From Willaertia magna (lineage: Eukaryota; Heterolobosea; Eutetramitea; Acrasida; Naegleriidae), in NCBI GenBank assembly GCA_902984215.1, contig CADWAF010005313.1, positions 37,803-101,802 on the forward strand: 64,000 nucleotides of DNA, in the 5' to 3' direction. Made by a program: the position numbers and the translations under genes. Numbering within the stretch: position 1 is the stretch's first letter; the number at the start of each line of letters is the position of its first letter. This document shows positions 53,138 to 63,281 of this stretch, piece after piece. Below the pieces are notes generated by a model. That model made no database searches, was not told the DNA's origin, and was given only the letters and a program-made list of their open reading frames with translations.

Positions 53138-54664
53138 ATGTCAGAATTGTTAGCCATTTTATTGACCTTAACATTAATTGTTGCCTCGTTTATTTCTTAT
53201 ATTATTTTCACCATTTACAAAAACTATAAAAAAGTTTCTCACATTCCAGGTAAATCACAATTAATGTTTTCTCCATTAAGAATTCCAATCATCGCTCCAG
53301 TTTCATATATCGGTAATGAAAGAGATATGATTCAATATGCAAAACAATATGGTGATAAAGAAACTAATACTTTTAGAATTACAACCTTCTTTAAGAACGT
53401 AATTACATTTTCAGATCAATTATTAGTTAAAGAGATTTATGTTACAAAAGCAAGTTATTTCTCAAAACCAAAAGATGTTTATGAAAGTTTTAATGCATTT
53501 GGTGAAAATATCTTGTCAGTTTTAGATAATGAAGATTGGAAGAAACATCACAAGATTTGTGCACCTGCATTCTCCATTAAAAGTTTAGCAAATATGTGCA
53601 ATGTTGCTGCAAATTCTGCAGATTTATTAAGAGAACAAAAGTGGAATAAAGCATTGGAAGAAAATGGACAATTTCAAGTTGATTTGGGTGACTACTCTGA
53701 CACTACTTTAGATGTTTTGGGTAAAGCAGGATTTGGAATTGATTTTTCAATCTTTTCAATTGATGCAGAGGGAAGTAAATTTAGACATTCATTAGAAGTA
53801 TTTATTCAAAAAGATATTCTATTAAGAAGATTCTTTCAAAAGCGTCCTTTCTTATTAAATGCAATTGAAAAGTATTTGGGAGTTAATCAACATTTAAAAT
53901 ATATTGATGAAAAGTTAGAAGAAGTAATTAATAAAAGACAAGAAGACATTAAGGAAGACAAGATGGAAGATAATGATTTATTGAGTTTATTAGTTGAGGC
54001 AAATGCACAAGAAGGTGGATTGTTAACTCAACAAGAGATTAAAAGTAATGCAGCAATATTTGCATTGGCAGGACATGAAACCACATCAACTTTATTACAA
54101 TGGACAACTTATCAATTATCAAAACATCCAGAAATGCAAAAGAAAGCAAGAGAAGAACTTGATAGAGTTTTAATTGATAAAAGAAGACCAACTTATGAAG
54201 ATTATGGAAATTTAAATTATATCAATGCAATTATTGCAGAAACATTACGTTATCATCCACCAGTTGGCGCAGTCATTAAAACAGCAAAGAAAGATGTTAA
54301 AATTGGTAAATTTGAAATTCCAAAAGGTACATCAGTCACAATGCAAATCATGTCAATCAATAATAGTGAAAAGATTTGGGATAAACCTTCAATTTACAAT
54401 CCAGACAGATTTATTGATCCAGAAGTGAGACAAAAAATACAAAGTGATTTCTCATGGATTCCATTTTCAATGGGAGCAAGAAAATGCATTGGATTCCAAT
54501 TTGCAATGTTAGAAGCATGTATGATTTTATCAAGATTATTACAATTTTATGAATTTGAATTATTAAATGATGAAAGTAAAGAAGAAGATAAAATTGGTGA
54601 AATTTCAAGAGTTACAATTAGACCAACAAATTTAAGAGTTCTTGTAAAACATAGATCTGATTAA
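53138..54664 (+). CDS. Cytochrome P450 monooxygenase
   Basis: 508 residues, one exon. An N-terminal membrane anchor (LLAILLTLTLIVASFISYII) leads to a Pro-containing hinge. The I-helix motif AGHETTS is at 311-317, the ExxR motif ETLR at 368-371, PDRF at 422-425, and the heme-binding loop FSMGARKCIG at 443-452 with Cys 450 as the heme ligand. All key residues are intact. Microsomal class, needs an NADPH reductase. The layout is closest to CYP3/CYP4-like families, but the substrate cannot be inferred. Higher-GC codons suggest good expression. Confidence 0.95.
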   Translation: MSELLAILLTLTLIVASFISYIIFTIYKNYKKVSHIPGKSQLMFSPLRIPIIAPVSYIGNERDMIQYAKQYGDKETNTFRITTFFKNVITFSDQLLVKEIYVTKASYFSKPKDVYESFNAFGENILSVLDNEDWKKHHKICAPAFSIKSLANMCNVAANSADLLREQKWNKALEENGQFQVDLGDYSDTTLDVLGKAGFGIDFSIFSIDAEGSKFRHSLEVFIQKDILLRRFFQKRPFLLNAIEKYLGVNQHLKYIDEKLEEVINKRQEDIKEDKMEDNDLLSLLVEANAQEGGLLTQQEIKSNAAIFALAGHETTSTLLQWTTYQLSKHPEMQKKAREELDRVLIDKRRPTYEDYGNLNYINAIIAETLRYHPPVGAVIKTAKKDVKIGKFEIPKGTSVTMQIMSINNSEKIWDKPSIYNPDRFIDPEVRQKIQSDFSWIPFSMGARKCIGFQFAMLEACMILSRLLQFYEFELLNDESKEEDKIGEISRVTIRPTNLRVLVKHRSD

Positions 54665-54738
54665 TAACAATTTGTTTGCTTGTAAACAACAACGCTGAAT
54701 AGTCAGTAACATTGTAAATAAATAAAAAATAAAAAAAA

Positions 54739-56331
54739 ATGGAACATTTCTTGTCAATAGATATTCTAGAAAAAATAGGTGAATACTTGGATAATGAAAA
54801 AGATTATATTCATCTATTTCAGATCAATAAATTTGTTTATAAAAATATTTTAAATAATAGCGACACCGTGTTAAGAAATGAAATTTTTAAGAAAGATAAC
54901 ATTCTTTATTTGAATGATAAATTACCAAAATATTTATTTCAATTACAAAATTTAAATACATCACAAGTAGATGATAATAGTGCTTATGTAATATATTATA
55001 AAAGCAAATGAAATTAATAATTTTAATTTATTAAATAAATTTAAATATTTAAAATATTTAGAAATTCAATATTTACCTGACAATTTTATTTTTCCAAATT
55101 TACCGTTATTAGAAGAATTAATTATTAAAAGTTGTTGTTATTTACAAGAGAATACATTGTTTAATTTAAAAACACAATTAAAAAATTTAAGTTTAAAATA
55201 TTGTAGTGTAACTGATGATTGTTTAAATTACAAAATCTAACAAATTTAGAATATTTAAATATTAATTTTGTGCATGTTTTTTTTCAAGATATTTTTGAAG
55301 AAGATTTTAAGAATTTAACAAAATTAAAAACATTAATTATTAATAAAGCTACAATTACATCTGAAAATTGTTTTACAAATAAAGTAAATTTAACAAAGTT
55401 AAATGTTAGTGATTGTAAAGATTTTACTGGAAAATGTTTATTAAATTTAATAAATTTAGAAAAATTAAATGTTTCAAACACTAATGTCAAAGATGAATAT
55501 TTTAAGAATTTAAAAAAATTAAAAGAAGTTAATTTATTATATTGTAATGAAATTAAAGGTGAATGTTTATTATATTTAAATAATTTAGAAAATTTGAATG
55601 TTGGTAGTAGTTATAAATTACAAGATGAATATTTTAAAAATTTAAATAATTTAAAATTTTTAGATATTTATAATTGTAAAGTTTTAAATGGTGAATTTTT
55701 ACACTATTTACAAAAGTTAGAAGATTTTAAATGTACTCAATTAAATATTTCTGATAAATATTTAAAAAATTTAACAAATTTAAAACATTTATCATTAAAT
55801 AATTGTCCTAATATTACAGGTGAATGTTTGTTGTATTTAACAAATTTAAAAACGTTAAGTGTTAAAAGTATAGCTGATTTAAAAGATGAATATTTAATTA
55901 ATTTACAAAATTTACAAACTTTAGAATTAACTAAATGTGAAAAAATTATTGGTAATAGTTTATTAAATTTATTAAATTTAACAGAATTAAACATTGATCA
56001 ATTACCAAATTTAGTAGATGAAAGTTTAACAAATTTAAAAAATTTACAAAAATTATTTATAAATGATTGTAAAAACATTACTGGAATATGTTTTAACTAT
56101 TTAATTCATTTAACTGAATTACAATTAAATGATATTGAATTTGAAGAAGAATATTTAAATAATTTAGTAAATCTTGTTAAATTATCGATTAAAGATGATA
56201 GATATTCATTTAAAAAGGGAGATTATTTATTAAATATGGATAAATTAGATGCATTTGATATTTATTTTATAGGTTTTGGTAGAAAAGACATTAAGGAATT
56301 AAAGGAAAGAATTAAAATGGAGAAACGATAA
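54739..56331 (+). pseudogene. F-box-like/LRR gene with two frameshifts
   Basis: Starts at ATG with the family N-terminus (MEHFLSIDILEKIGEYL, then DYIHLFQINKFVYKNIL), an F-box-like motif. The frame breaks near 54995 (YVIYYK | ANEINNFNLLNKF) and again near 55225 (DDCLNY | LQNLTNLEYLNI). The LRRs then run open to TAA at 56331. The relative at 57917-59521 reads through both points, which places the breaks. Repeats are about 24 residues of the Cys-containing type (GECLLYLNNLENLNV). An assembly or read error would be the other explanation. Confidence 0.78.
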
Positions 56332-56399
56332 TTCAAATTGTACAACCTTTTAGAACAAATTAAAAAATTAACTTAGAGTAAATTTTTTACAAAATAATT

Positions 56400-57770
56400 T
56401 TATGGAACTACCTTAAGACATTGTAATATTTGTTCTAAACTTTCTCCATTTCTAATTCTTTGCTTTAATTTGTGAATCTTTTTCTTGTTATCAAATTCTT
56501 TATGTCAATAAATAGTACTTAATTTATCCATATTTAATAAATATTTTCCTTTTTTTAATAATTGTAAACAATCACAAATACATAAATTATTTAAATTAAT
56601 TAATTTTTCTAAACCATCTTTATTGATATTATTGTTAAAAAATATTGATAATGAATTTAAATTAATTAAATGGTAAAACATTTTTCTGTTAAATTTGGAC
56701 ATTTTGTAATACATAATTGTTGTAAATTATTTAAATTTTGTAAATGATCATCAATAATATTGTTTGAATCAATATTTAAAGAGGTTAAATTCGGTAAATT
56801 TAATAACAAAGTTCCAATAATTTTATCACAATTATTTAATTGTAAATTTTGTAAACTTTGTAAATTAATTAAATATTCTTCTGTTAAATTATCCATGCTT
56901 TCTACCTACCCCTCGAGTTTAGTAAAGATTATTATAGGTGGATAGTTAAGAAAATAAACAAACAATACACAACACAGACAACACACAATATAATACATTT
57001 ATTAAAACACAAAGTACATCAATAACTATTCGGTTTCTCTTTTTCTTTTGTTCTTACTTCCTTGACTTTTTCTAGCATTCTCCTTTCTTAAATTAATGAC
57101 CGCTTCATTTTTTTCAACAAGTAAATACTTTAAATTTTTCCAATCTACATTATAATACACTTCACCATTCCATTTATCTTTATTATAATCTTTTAATAAT
57201 CTTTTTAATGGTCTATTTTATATATAATTTTTAAGATATTATAGAATTATATATAGGGTAAGACTTATGAATAGTTAAACTTTTTAAACTATTTAAATCT
57301 GAAATATATTTTATAAAATAATCATTATCAAAACATTGAACATATAATTTAGTTAATTTTGTAAAGTTTTGTAAACATTCACCAGACAATCCCCTACAAC
57401 CTAAAAGTTTTAATTTTTGTAAATTATTTAAATAATCTAAACAATTATCGTTTACCATACAAGTATTTAAATCTAAAACAGTTAATTGTTGTTGTAAATT
57501 AATTAATGTATTTTGATACAAAGTGCAGTTTTCAATAATTAATTCTTCTAATAACGGTAAATTTGGAAAAATAAAATTCTCTGGTAAATATTGAATTTTT
57601 AAATATTTTAAAAATTTAATAAATTAAAGTTAATAAGATCGTTTACCATTAAATTTTGTAATTGGAATTTTTAGTTTGGTAATTTATCTAATAAAGAAAT
57701 AAATACATAATTTTTAAATAAATTATTCTTTAAAAACGGTTTGATTGTTATAGATATTTTTTATAAATTA
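56400..57770 (-). pseudogene. F-box/LRR relic split by an insert
   Basis: Two degenerate LRR parts on the minus strand: about 57770-57236 (e.g. NTLINLQQQLTVLDLNTC, GLSGECLQNFTKL) and 56896-56400 (e.g. DNLTEEYLINLQSLQNLQL, ending LKQRIRNGESLEQIL). The end is like the intact gene at 59784-61415 (LKERIKKGKTLEQLL). Several frameshifts occur, for example near 56700. About 340 bases of unrelated sequence separate the two parts. Confidence 0.7.
57026..57217 (-). pseudogene. C-terminal fragment of an unrelated protein inside the LRR relic
   Basis: An open stretch of 63 codons ends in TAG (57026-57028). It reads RPLKRLLKDYNKDKWNGEVY...WKNLKYLLVEKNEAVI and a basic tail. There is no start, and the frame is closed upstream by TAA. 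About 120 bases of 3'-UTR-like DNA with an AATAAA-type signal follow (about 56990). This looks like the last part of a foreign gene inserted in the LRR copy; the donor is unknown. Confidence 0.45.
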
Positions 57771-57916
57771 GATACACACATTGACAGACAGATTGTCACC
57801 CAATAATTTAACAGTATAAATACATTTTGAACACAGAAATTATTACTCCACTTTACAAGATTTTACAATTTTTATATTTAGCGTCAATTTTTACAGGTGT
57901 AGAAGCAATTATGCTT

Positions 57917-59521
57917 TCACTTGAAATTTATATTTGTTTCAAAGTTTAATCTAAGATTATTTAATTTGTCCATATTTAATAAAAAATTTCCCTTTTTTAA
58001 TAACTGTGAACAATTATTAATTTCAATTGAGTGAAGATTCACTAATTTTGTTAAAAATTCTTCTTTTATATTATTACAATTATCTAGTTCTAATTCTTGT
58101 AAATTATTTAAATAATTAAAACAAGTTCCATTTATATTTTCGCAGCATGAAACTGTTAAAATTTTTAAATTATTTAAATTTTTTAAATATTCATCCAAAT
58201 TACCAGTTATACGAAATAAATATAATTTTGTTAAATTTGGGAAATTTAATAAACAAATTCCAGTAATATTTACGCTTTTATATAATTCTAAAGTTTGTAA
58301 TTGTTTTAAATTAAATAAATATTCATCTTTTATATTATCTGTATTTACTGTGTTAATAATTAAGGTTTTTAAATTTGTTAAATTTAATAAAAATTCACCC
58401 GTAATGTTAGGGCATTGTATAAATGATAAATTATTTAAATTTGTTAATAATTTTAAATATTTTTCAGAAATATTTAAATTTTCAAAATAAAGTTTTTGTA
58501 AATTCTTTAAATATTGAAAACATTCACCACTCAAGTTATTACAATCAATAATATTAAGAGTTTTTAAATTATTTAGATTTTTAAAATATTCATCTTTTAA
58601 ATTACTGTTACCATTTAGAGTTAAAACTTGTAAATTACATAAATTTAATAAACATTTGCCTGTAATTTCATTACATCGTGATAAATCAATTTCTTTTAAA
58701 TTTTTTAAATTCTTAAAATATTCGTCTTTAACATTTGTTGCATAAACGTGTAATATTTGTAAATTTGTAAAATTTAATAAACATTTTCCACTAAAATTAA
58801 TACAATCACTAACATTTAATTCCTTCAAATTTATTAAAGTTGAAAAACAATTTTCAGATAAAATATTTCCTATAATATCTAAATTTTTTAATTTTGTTAA
58901 GTTTACAAAATCTTTTTCATTAATATCTTTTAGTGAAATTGTTAAATATTTTAATTTTGTAAAATTTTGAAAACATTCACCTATCAACTCATCACACCAT
59001 AAAATTTTTAATTTTTTTAAATTTGTTAAATAACTTATATATTCATTCTTTACTTTACAATTTTCTAAAGTTAGAACCCTTAATTGTTGTTGTAAATTAA
59101 TAAATGTTTTTTCTTGTAAATTACAACATTTAACATATAATTCTTCTAATAACGGTAAATTTGAAAAAATAAAATTATCCGGTAAACCCTGAATTTCTAA
59201 ATATTTTAAATATTTAAATTTATTTAATAAATTAAAGTTATTAATTTCATTTGCTTTTATAAAATATGAAATAAAACCGGCACTAGATTTTAGTTGTGAA
59301 ATATTTAAATTTTGTAATTTAAATAAAAAATTCGGTAAATTATCATTCAAACAAATAAATACACTTTTTTTAAAAATATTATTTCGCAAAACTATTTCAT
59401 TATTATTTAAAATATTGTTATAAATAAATTTATTGAGTTGAAGCAAATGGATATAATCTTTTAAATTATCTAAATATTCACTAATTATTAAAAGAATGTC
59501 TGTAGTTAAGAAATGTTCCAT
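57917..59521 (-). CDS. F-box-like/LRR protein
   Basis: 534 residues, intact, ATG at 59519-59521. The N-terminal 40 residues (MEHFLTTDILLIISEYLDNL...LLQLNKFIYNNIL) form an F-box-like helix bundle. About 15 LRRs of roughly 24 residues follow, with the frequent pattern LxNLxxLxxLxIxxCxxIxGxCL. F-box/LRR proteins are substrate receptors of SCF ubiquitin ligases; that role is inferred from architecture. It lacks the last 25 residues of its plus-strand relative. Closest neighbours are the other copies in this cluster. Confidence 0.85.
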   Translation of the reverse strand: MEHFLTTDILLIISEYLDNLKDYIHLLQLNKFIYNNILNNNEIVLRNNIFKKSVFICLNDNLPNFLFKLQNLNISQLKSSAGFISYFIKANEINNFNLLNKFKYLKYLEIQGLPDNFIFSNLPLLEELYVKCCNLQEKTFINLQQQLRVLTLENCKVKNEYISYLTNLKKLKILWCDELIGECFQNFTKLKYLTISLKDINEKDFVNLTKLKNLDIIGNILSENCFSTLINLKELNVSDCINFSGKCLLNFTNLQILHVYATNVKDEYFKNLKNLKEIDLSRCNEITGKCLLNLCNLQVLTLNGNSNLKDEYFKNLNNLKTLNIIDCNNLSGECFQYLKNLQKLYFENLNISEKYLKLLTNLNNLSFIQCPNITGEFLLNLTNLKTLIINTVNTDNIKDEYLFNLKQLQTLELYKSVNITGICLLNFPNLTKLYLFRITGNLDEYLKNLNNLKILTVSCCENINGTCFNYLNNLQELELDNCNNIKEEFLTKLVNLHSIEINNCSQLLKKGNFLLNMDKLNNLRLNFETNINFK

Positions 59522-59783
59522 TTTTTCTTTTTATTTTTTTGTGACATTTAAATTCTTCTAGTTCTTTACAGTAATGAATTGTTTTTTAGGGATTTTAACG
59601 TGTATGCTGATTTAAAATCATATCAAAAAGATATTAATTCTAAATTTATAATTCACTTTGTAAAAATAAACTTTTTGTATTGTTATAATTTACCATTTAA
59701 ACAACTGAATTGATGGTTTCGTTTTTTTGCCTACCTACTTGTCAAAAGAACCTTTAAACTTCTCAGAAACCCATCAAAAAAAA

Positions 59784-61415
59784 ATGGAACACTTCTTGTC
59801 AATAGATATTCTCATAAACATAGGTGAATATTTAAATAATGTTGAAGATTATATTCATTTATTTCAGATCAATAAATTTGTTTATAAAAATATTTTAAAT
59901 AATTTTAACGCTGTGCTAAGAAATGAAATTTTTAAAAAGGATGTAATTATTTATTTAAATAAAAGATTACCTAATTATTTATTTCAATTACAATATTTAA
60001 ATATTATTTTAGGAAATGAAATTAATTTTACATTTTTTGATAAATTTAAATATTTAAAATATTTGGAAATTCAAAGTTTACCGGAAAATTTTATTTTTCC
60101 AAATTTACAATTGTTAGAAGAATTAATTATTAAAAAAAGTAATTTACAAAAATTTACATTAATTAATTTACAACAACAATTAACAAGTTTAGATTTACAA
60201 AATTGTTTTGTTAAAGACGAAGATATAAGTTATTTTATTAATTTAAAAAAATTAAATGCTTTACAATGTGATGAATTGACAGGTGAATGTTTACAAAACT
60301 TTACAAATTTAGTAGATTTATCAATTGAATTAAAAGATATAAATGAAATTGATTTTTATAATTTAAAACAATTAAAAAAATTACAAATAAAAGGAAATAT
60401 TTTATATGAAAATTGTTTTACAGATTTAGTAAATTTAACAGAATTAGATGTCACTAATTGTAATAACTTTAACGGAAAATGTTTATTAAATTTAATAAAT
60501 TTAGAAAAATTAAATGTTTATGGAACAATTGTAAAAGATGAATATTTAAAAAATTTAATTAATTTAAAGGAAGTAGATTTGTCCTATTGTAATAAAATTA
60601 CAGGTGAATGTTTATTAAGTTTTATTAATTTAGAATATTTAACACTTAAAAAAAATTTATCGTTGCGAGACGATGAGTACTTTAAAAATTTAAATAATTT
60701 AAAAACCCTTAATATTAGTGACTGTCATGATTTGAAAGGTAAATTTTTACAATATTTAACTAAATTACAAAAATTTTATTTTGAAAGTTTAAGTATTTCT
60801 GAAGAATATCTAAAAATGTTAACAAATTTAAATTATTTATCATTCTCACAATACCTTGACAATATTGTGGGTGAATTTTTTTTAAATTTAACAAATTTAA
60901 AAACATTATGTATTAAAACTACTTTTATAAATAACGTAAAAGATGAACATTTAATTAATTTAAAACAATTAAATACTTTAAACTTATTTTATTGTGAAAG
61001 TGTTGTTGGTACTTGTTTTTTAAATTTAGAAAATTTAACAACATTAAATTTATTTTATTCGTCAAATGTAGTTGATAATTATTTTCAAAATTTAATTCAT
61101 TTACAAAAATTAAAATTGTATTATTGCGAAAATATTACAGGAAAATGTTTTAACTATTTAACCAATTTAAAAGATTTATCGTTAGAAAATTGTAAAAATG
61201 TAAAAGCAGAATTTTTAGAACAATTAAAAAATATTTTTATAATTAAAATTTCAAATTGTCCACAATTATGTAAAAAGGGAAAATATTTATTAAATATGGA
61301 AAATTTAAATGGGCTTGAATTAAATGATTTAAAATTTAAAACAAGTGGAATTAATTTATTAAAGGAAAGAATTAAAAAAGGGAAAACTTTAGAACAATTA
61401 TTGCAATCTAATTAA
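59784..61415 (+). CDS. F-box-like/LRR protein
   Basis: 543 residues from the ATG after an A-run; the frame is open upstream to a TTG at 59727, which I do not use. Same layout as the other copies: MEHFLSIDILINIGEYLNNV, DYIHLFQINKFVYKNIL, then about 15 Cys-type LRRs and a C-terminal ISNCPQLCKKGKYLLNMENL cap with basic tail. It is divergent with the copy at 57917-59521 (262 bases between starts). Confidence 0.87.
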   Translation: MEHFLSIDILINIGEYLNNVEDYIHLFQINKFVYKNILNNFNAVLRNEIFKKDVIIYLNKRLPNYLFQLQYLNIILGNEINFTFFDKFKYLKYLEIQSLPENFIFPNLQLLEELIIKKSNLQKFTLINLQQQLTSLDLQNCFVKDEDISYFINLKKLNALQCDELTGECLQNFTNLVDLSIELKDINEIDFYNLKQLKKLQIKGNILYENCFTDLVNLTELDVTNCNNFNGKCLLNLINLEKLNVYGTIVKDEYLKNLINLKEVDLSYCNKITGECLLSFINLEYLTLKKNLSLRDDEYFKNLNNLKTLNISDCHDLKGKFLQYLTKLQKFYFESLSISEEYLKMLTNLNYLSFSQYLDNIVGEFFLNLTNLKTLCIKTTFINNVKDEHLINLKQLNTLNLFYCESVVGTCFLNLENLTTLNLFYSSNVVDNYFQNLIHLQKLKLYYCENITGKCFNYLTNLKDLSLENCKNVKAEFLEQLKNIFIIKISNCPQLCKKGKYLLNMENLNGLELNDLKFKTSGINLLKERIKKGKTLEQLLQSN

Positions 61416-63281
61416 AAGTAATTGTCTTAATAAAATTTATGTTAATTATGATAAGTCTATATATATATATATAGACTTATTATTTTAATAATTATTTTTT
61501 TAAATATCTCTTATACAATTTATATCTTTTATTGTTAAAATAGTAAAATTATAATTAAAAATATATACATTTTATAAATTTTACAAATAATATTTATATA
61601 AATATTGAATAAATAATTTGTTTTAACTGTTTTTATAAAATAAAAAATAATTTTTTTAATTAAAATATTTCTATAATTTATATCTCCTTTTTTGGTTATC
61701 TCGTAATATTTAATATATAAAAATAATAATATCATATTTGAATGTATTTATATTTATTATTTTTATATTAATTTTTAAATTTATTGTTTCTATATTTAAA
61801 TTATTATTATTAAATTTATAAAATTCATTCTTTTAATAATTTAGTAAAGTATAAAATATTATTAAAAAATTTTTCTTAATTATACTATAAAAATTATCTT
61901 TAATTATTATTTTTTATTTTAATAATTATTTACAGTTTCTTTTAATTTATTATTTTTATGTCTCAAAATTATATAATAAATTAAATTTAATTTAAAGTAA
62001 AATTTATTAATTATTTATTATAATGTTATGACTGATATTAAAATTAATAATAAATTGAATTTTCTTTTAAAGTTTTATATAAAGTATAAGAATGATAAAT
62101 ATAATATAAATTATTAATAGTAATATCATTTAAATTATGTTTTTATAAATAAATTTTGTTTATTATTGAATATATTTTTTATTAATAGAATTTATTTTCA
62201 TTATTTTATTTATTTTTATTTTATTTTTTATTTTATTAAATTATTTCTTTAAATTTTTTTAAAATATTAAATAAATTTTTATTATTTAAATTATTAATAT
62301 TTAAAAAATCATTATTTAAATTTAAATTATTATTAATTAAATAATTATAAAATATTAACTACAAATAAAATTTATAAAATGACAAATCTTAAAAATATAA
62401 AATTTAAATTATATTTATTAGAAAAATTATAATTAATTTAAAAATTTTTTAGAATAATAATTTTTAAAATTGTTAAAAATAAATAGTATTAAAACTTTTA
62501 ATATATTTAATACAATAAAAAAATATAAATATTTAAACTAATTATAACCACTATAATATCTTTATTATTTTCAATATTAATAATTATATTTTTTTATATT
62601 TTTTTTATTATTATAAAAAACTATTTTATCTTAAATTTAATGGATTAAATATATTATAATTATTATTATTTACTAATTTTCAAATTTATATTGTATTTTT
62701 TTATATAAATAATATGTAAATATTTTTTAATATTTTTTTATCATAGTTTTTATATTCTATATAAGTATTAGTTAAAAATATTTATAAACTAAATATATTT
62801 CAGAATAATTAATTTCATTAATATTTTTCCGTTCTTATCCCATCATTATTCTAAAGAATTAAATAACATTTCAATTAAGTTTTTTGGCTATCTTTTGTAA
62901 AAAGTAAAAAGGAAATTAATTTTATAAAATTATAAACAATATTTAACGAACAGGTTTTATATTTGAATATTGTTTGAGGCAATTGAAGTTGTAACTTATT
63001 ATTTTGTAAAACAGAATAATCTATTATTGAAAATATTGCAGTTTATCTTTTTTAGTTTAACTTTTAATGTCAATTTTAATTCTCAATAATTGTTTGATTC
63101 TCCTTTTAAGCAAAACATCTGTTTATAAAAAACCACTAAAACGCAGAGCATATCAAAAGAGCCTATCGATAAATTACTGTTCCACATTGTACTCTTTTCC
63201 CGCCAAATAAACCTTTTCAATGCTAGGCCTAGTATTGGTTTTAGAAAAAATACCTGCATTCCCCACGTTATATTGCGTTTC
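61416..63281. other. Extremely AT-rich desert
   Basis: 1.9 kb without a gene. From about 61,430 to 62,830 the sequence is almost only A and T with very few G/C. A 30-nt perfect palindrome is at 61451-61480. The last 400 bases return to normal composition and hold TTTTCCCGCCAAA (63195-63207), about 75 bases before the next ATG. Confidence 0.5.
61451..61480. repeat. 30-nt perfect palindrome
   Basis: ATAAGTCTAT, then ATATATATAT, then ATAGACTTAT: a perfect inverted repeat just 3' of the LRR gene. It could form a cruciform or a 3'-end hairpin in RNA, or be a simple AT repeat with flanks. Confidence 0.7.
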
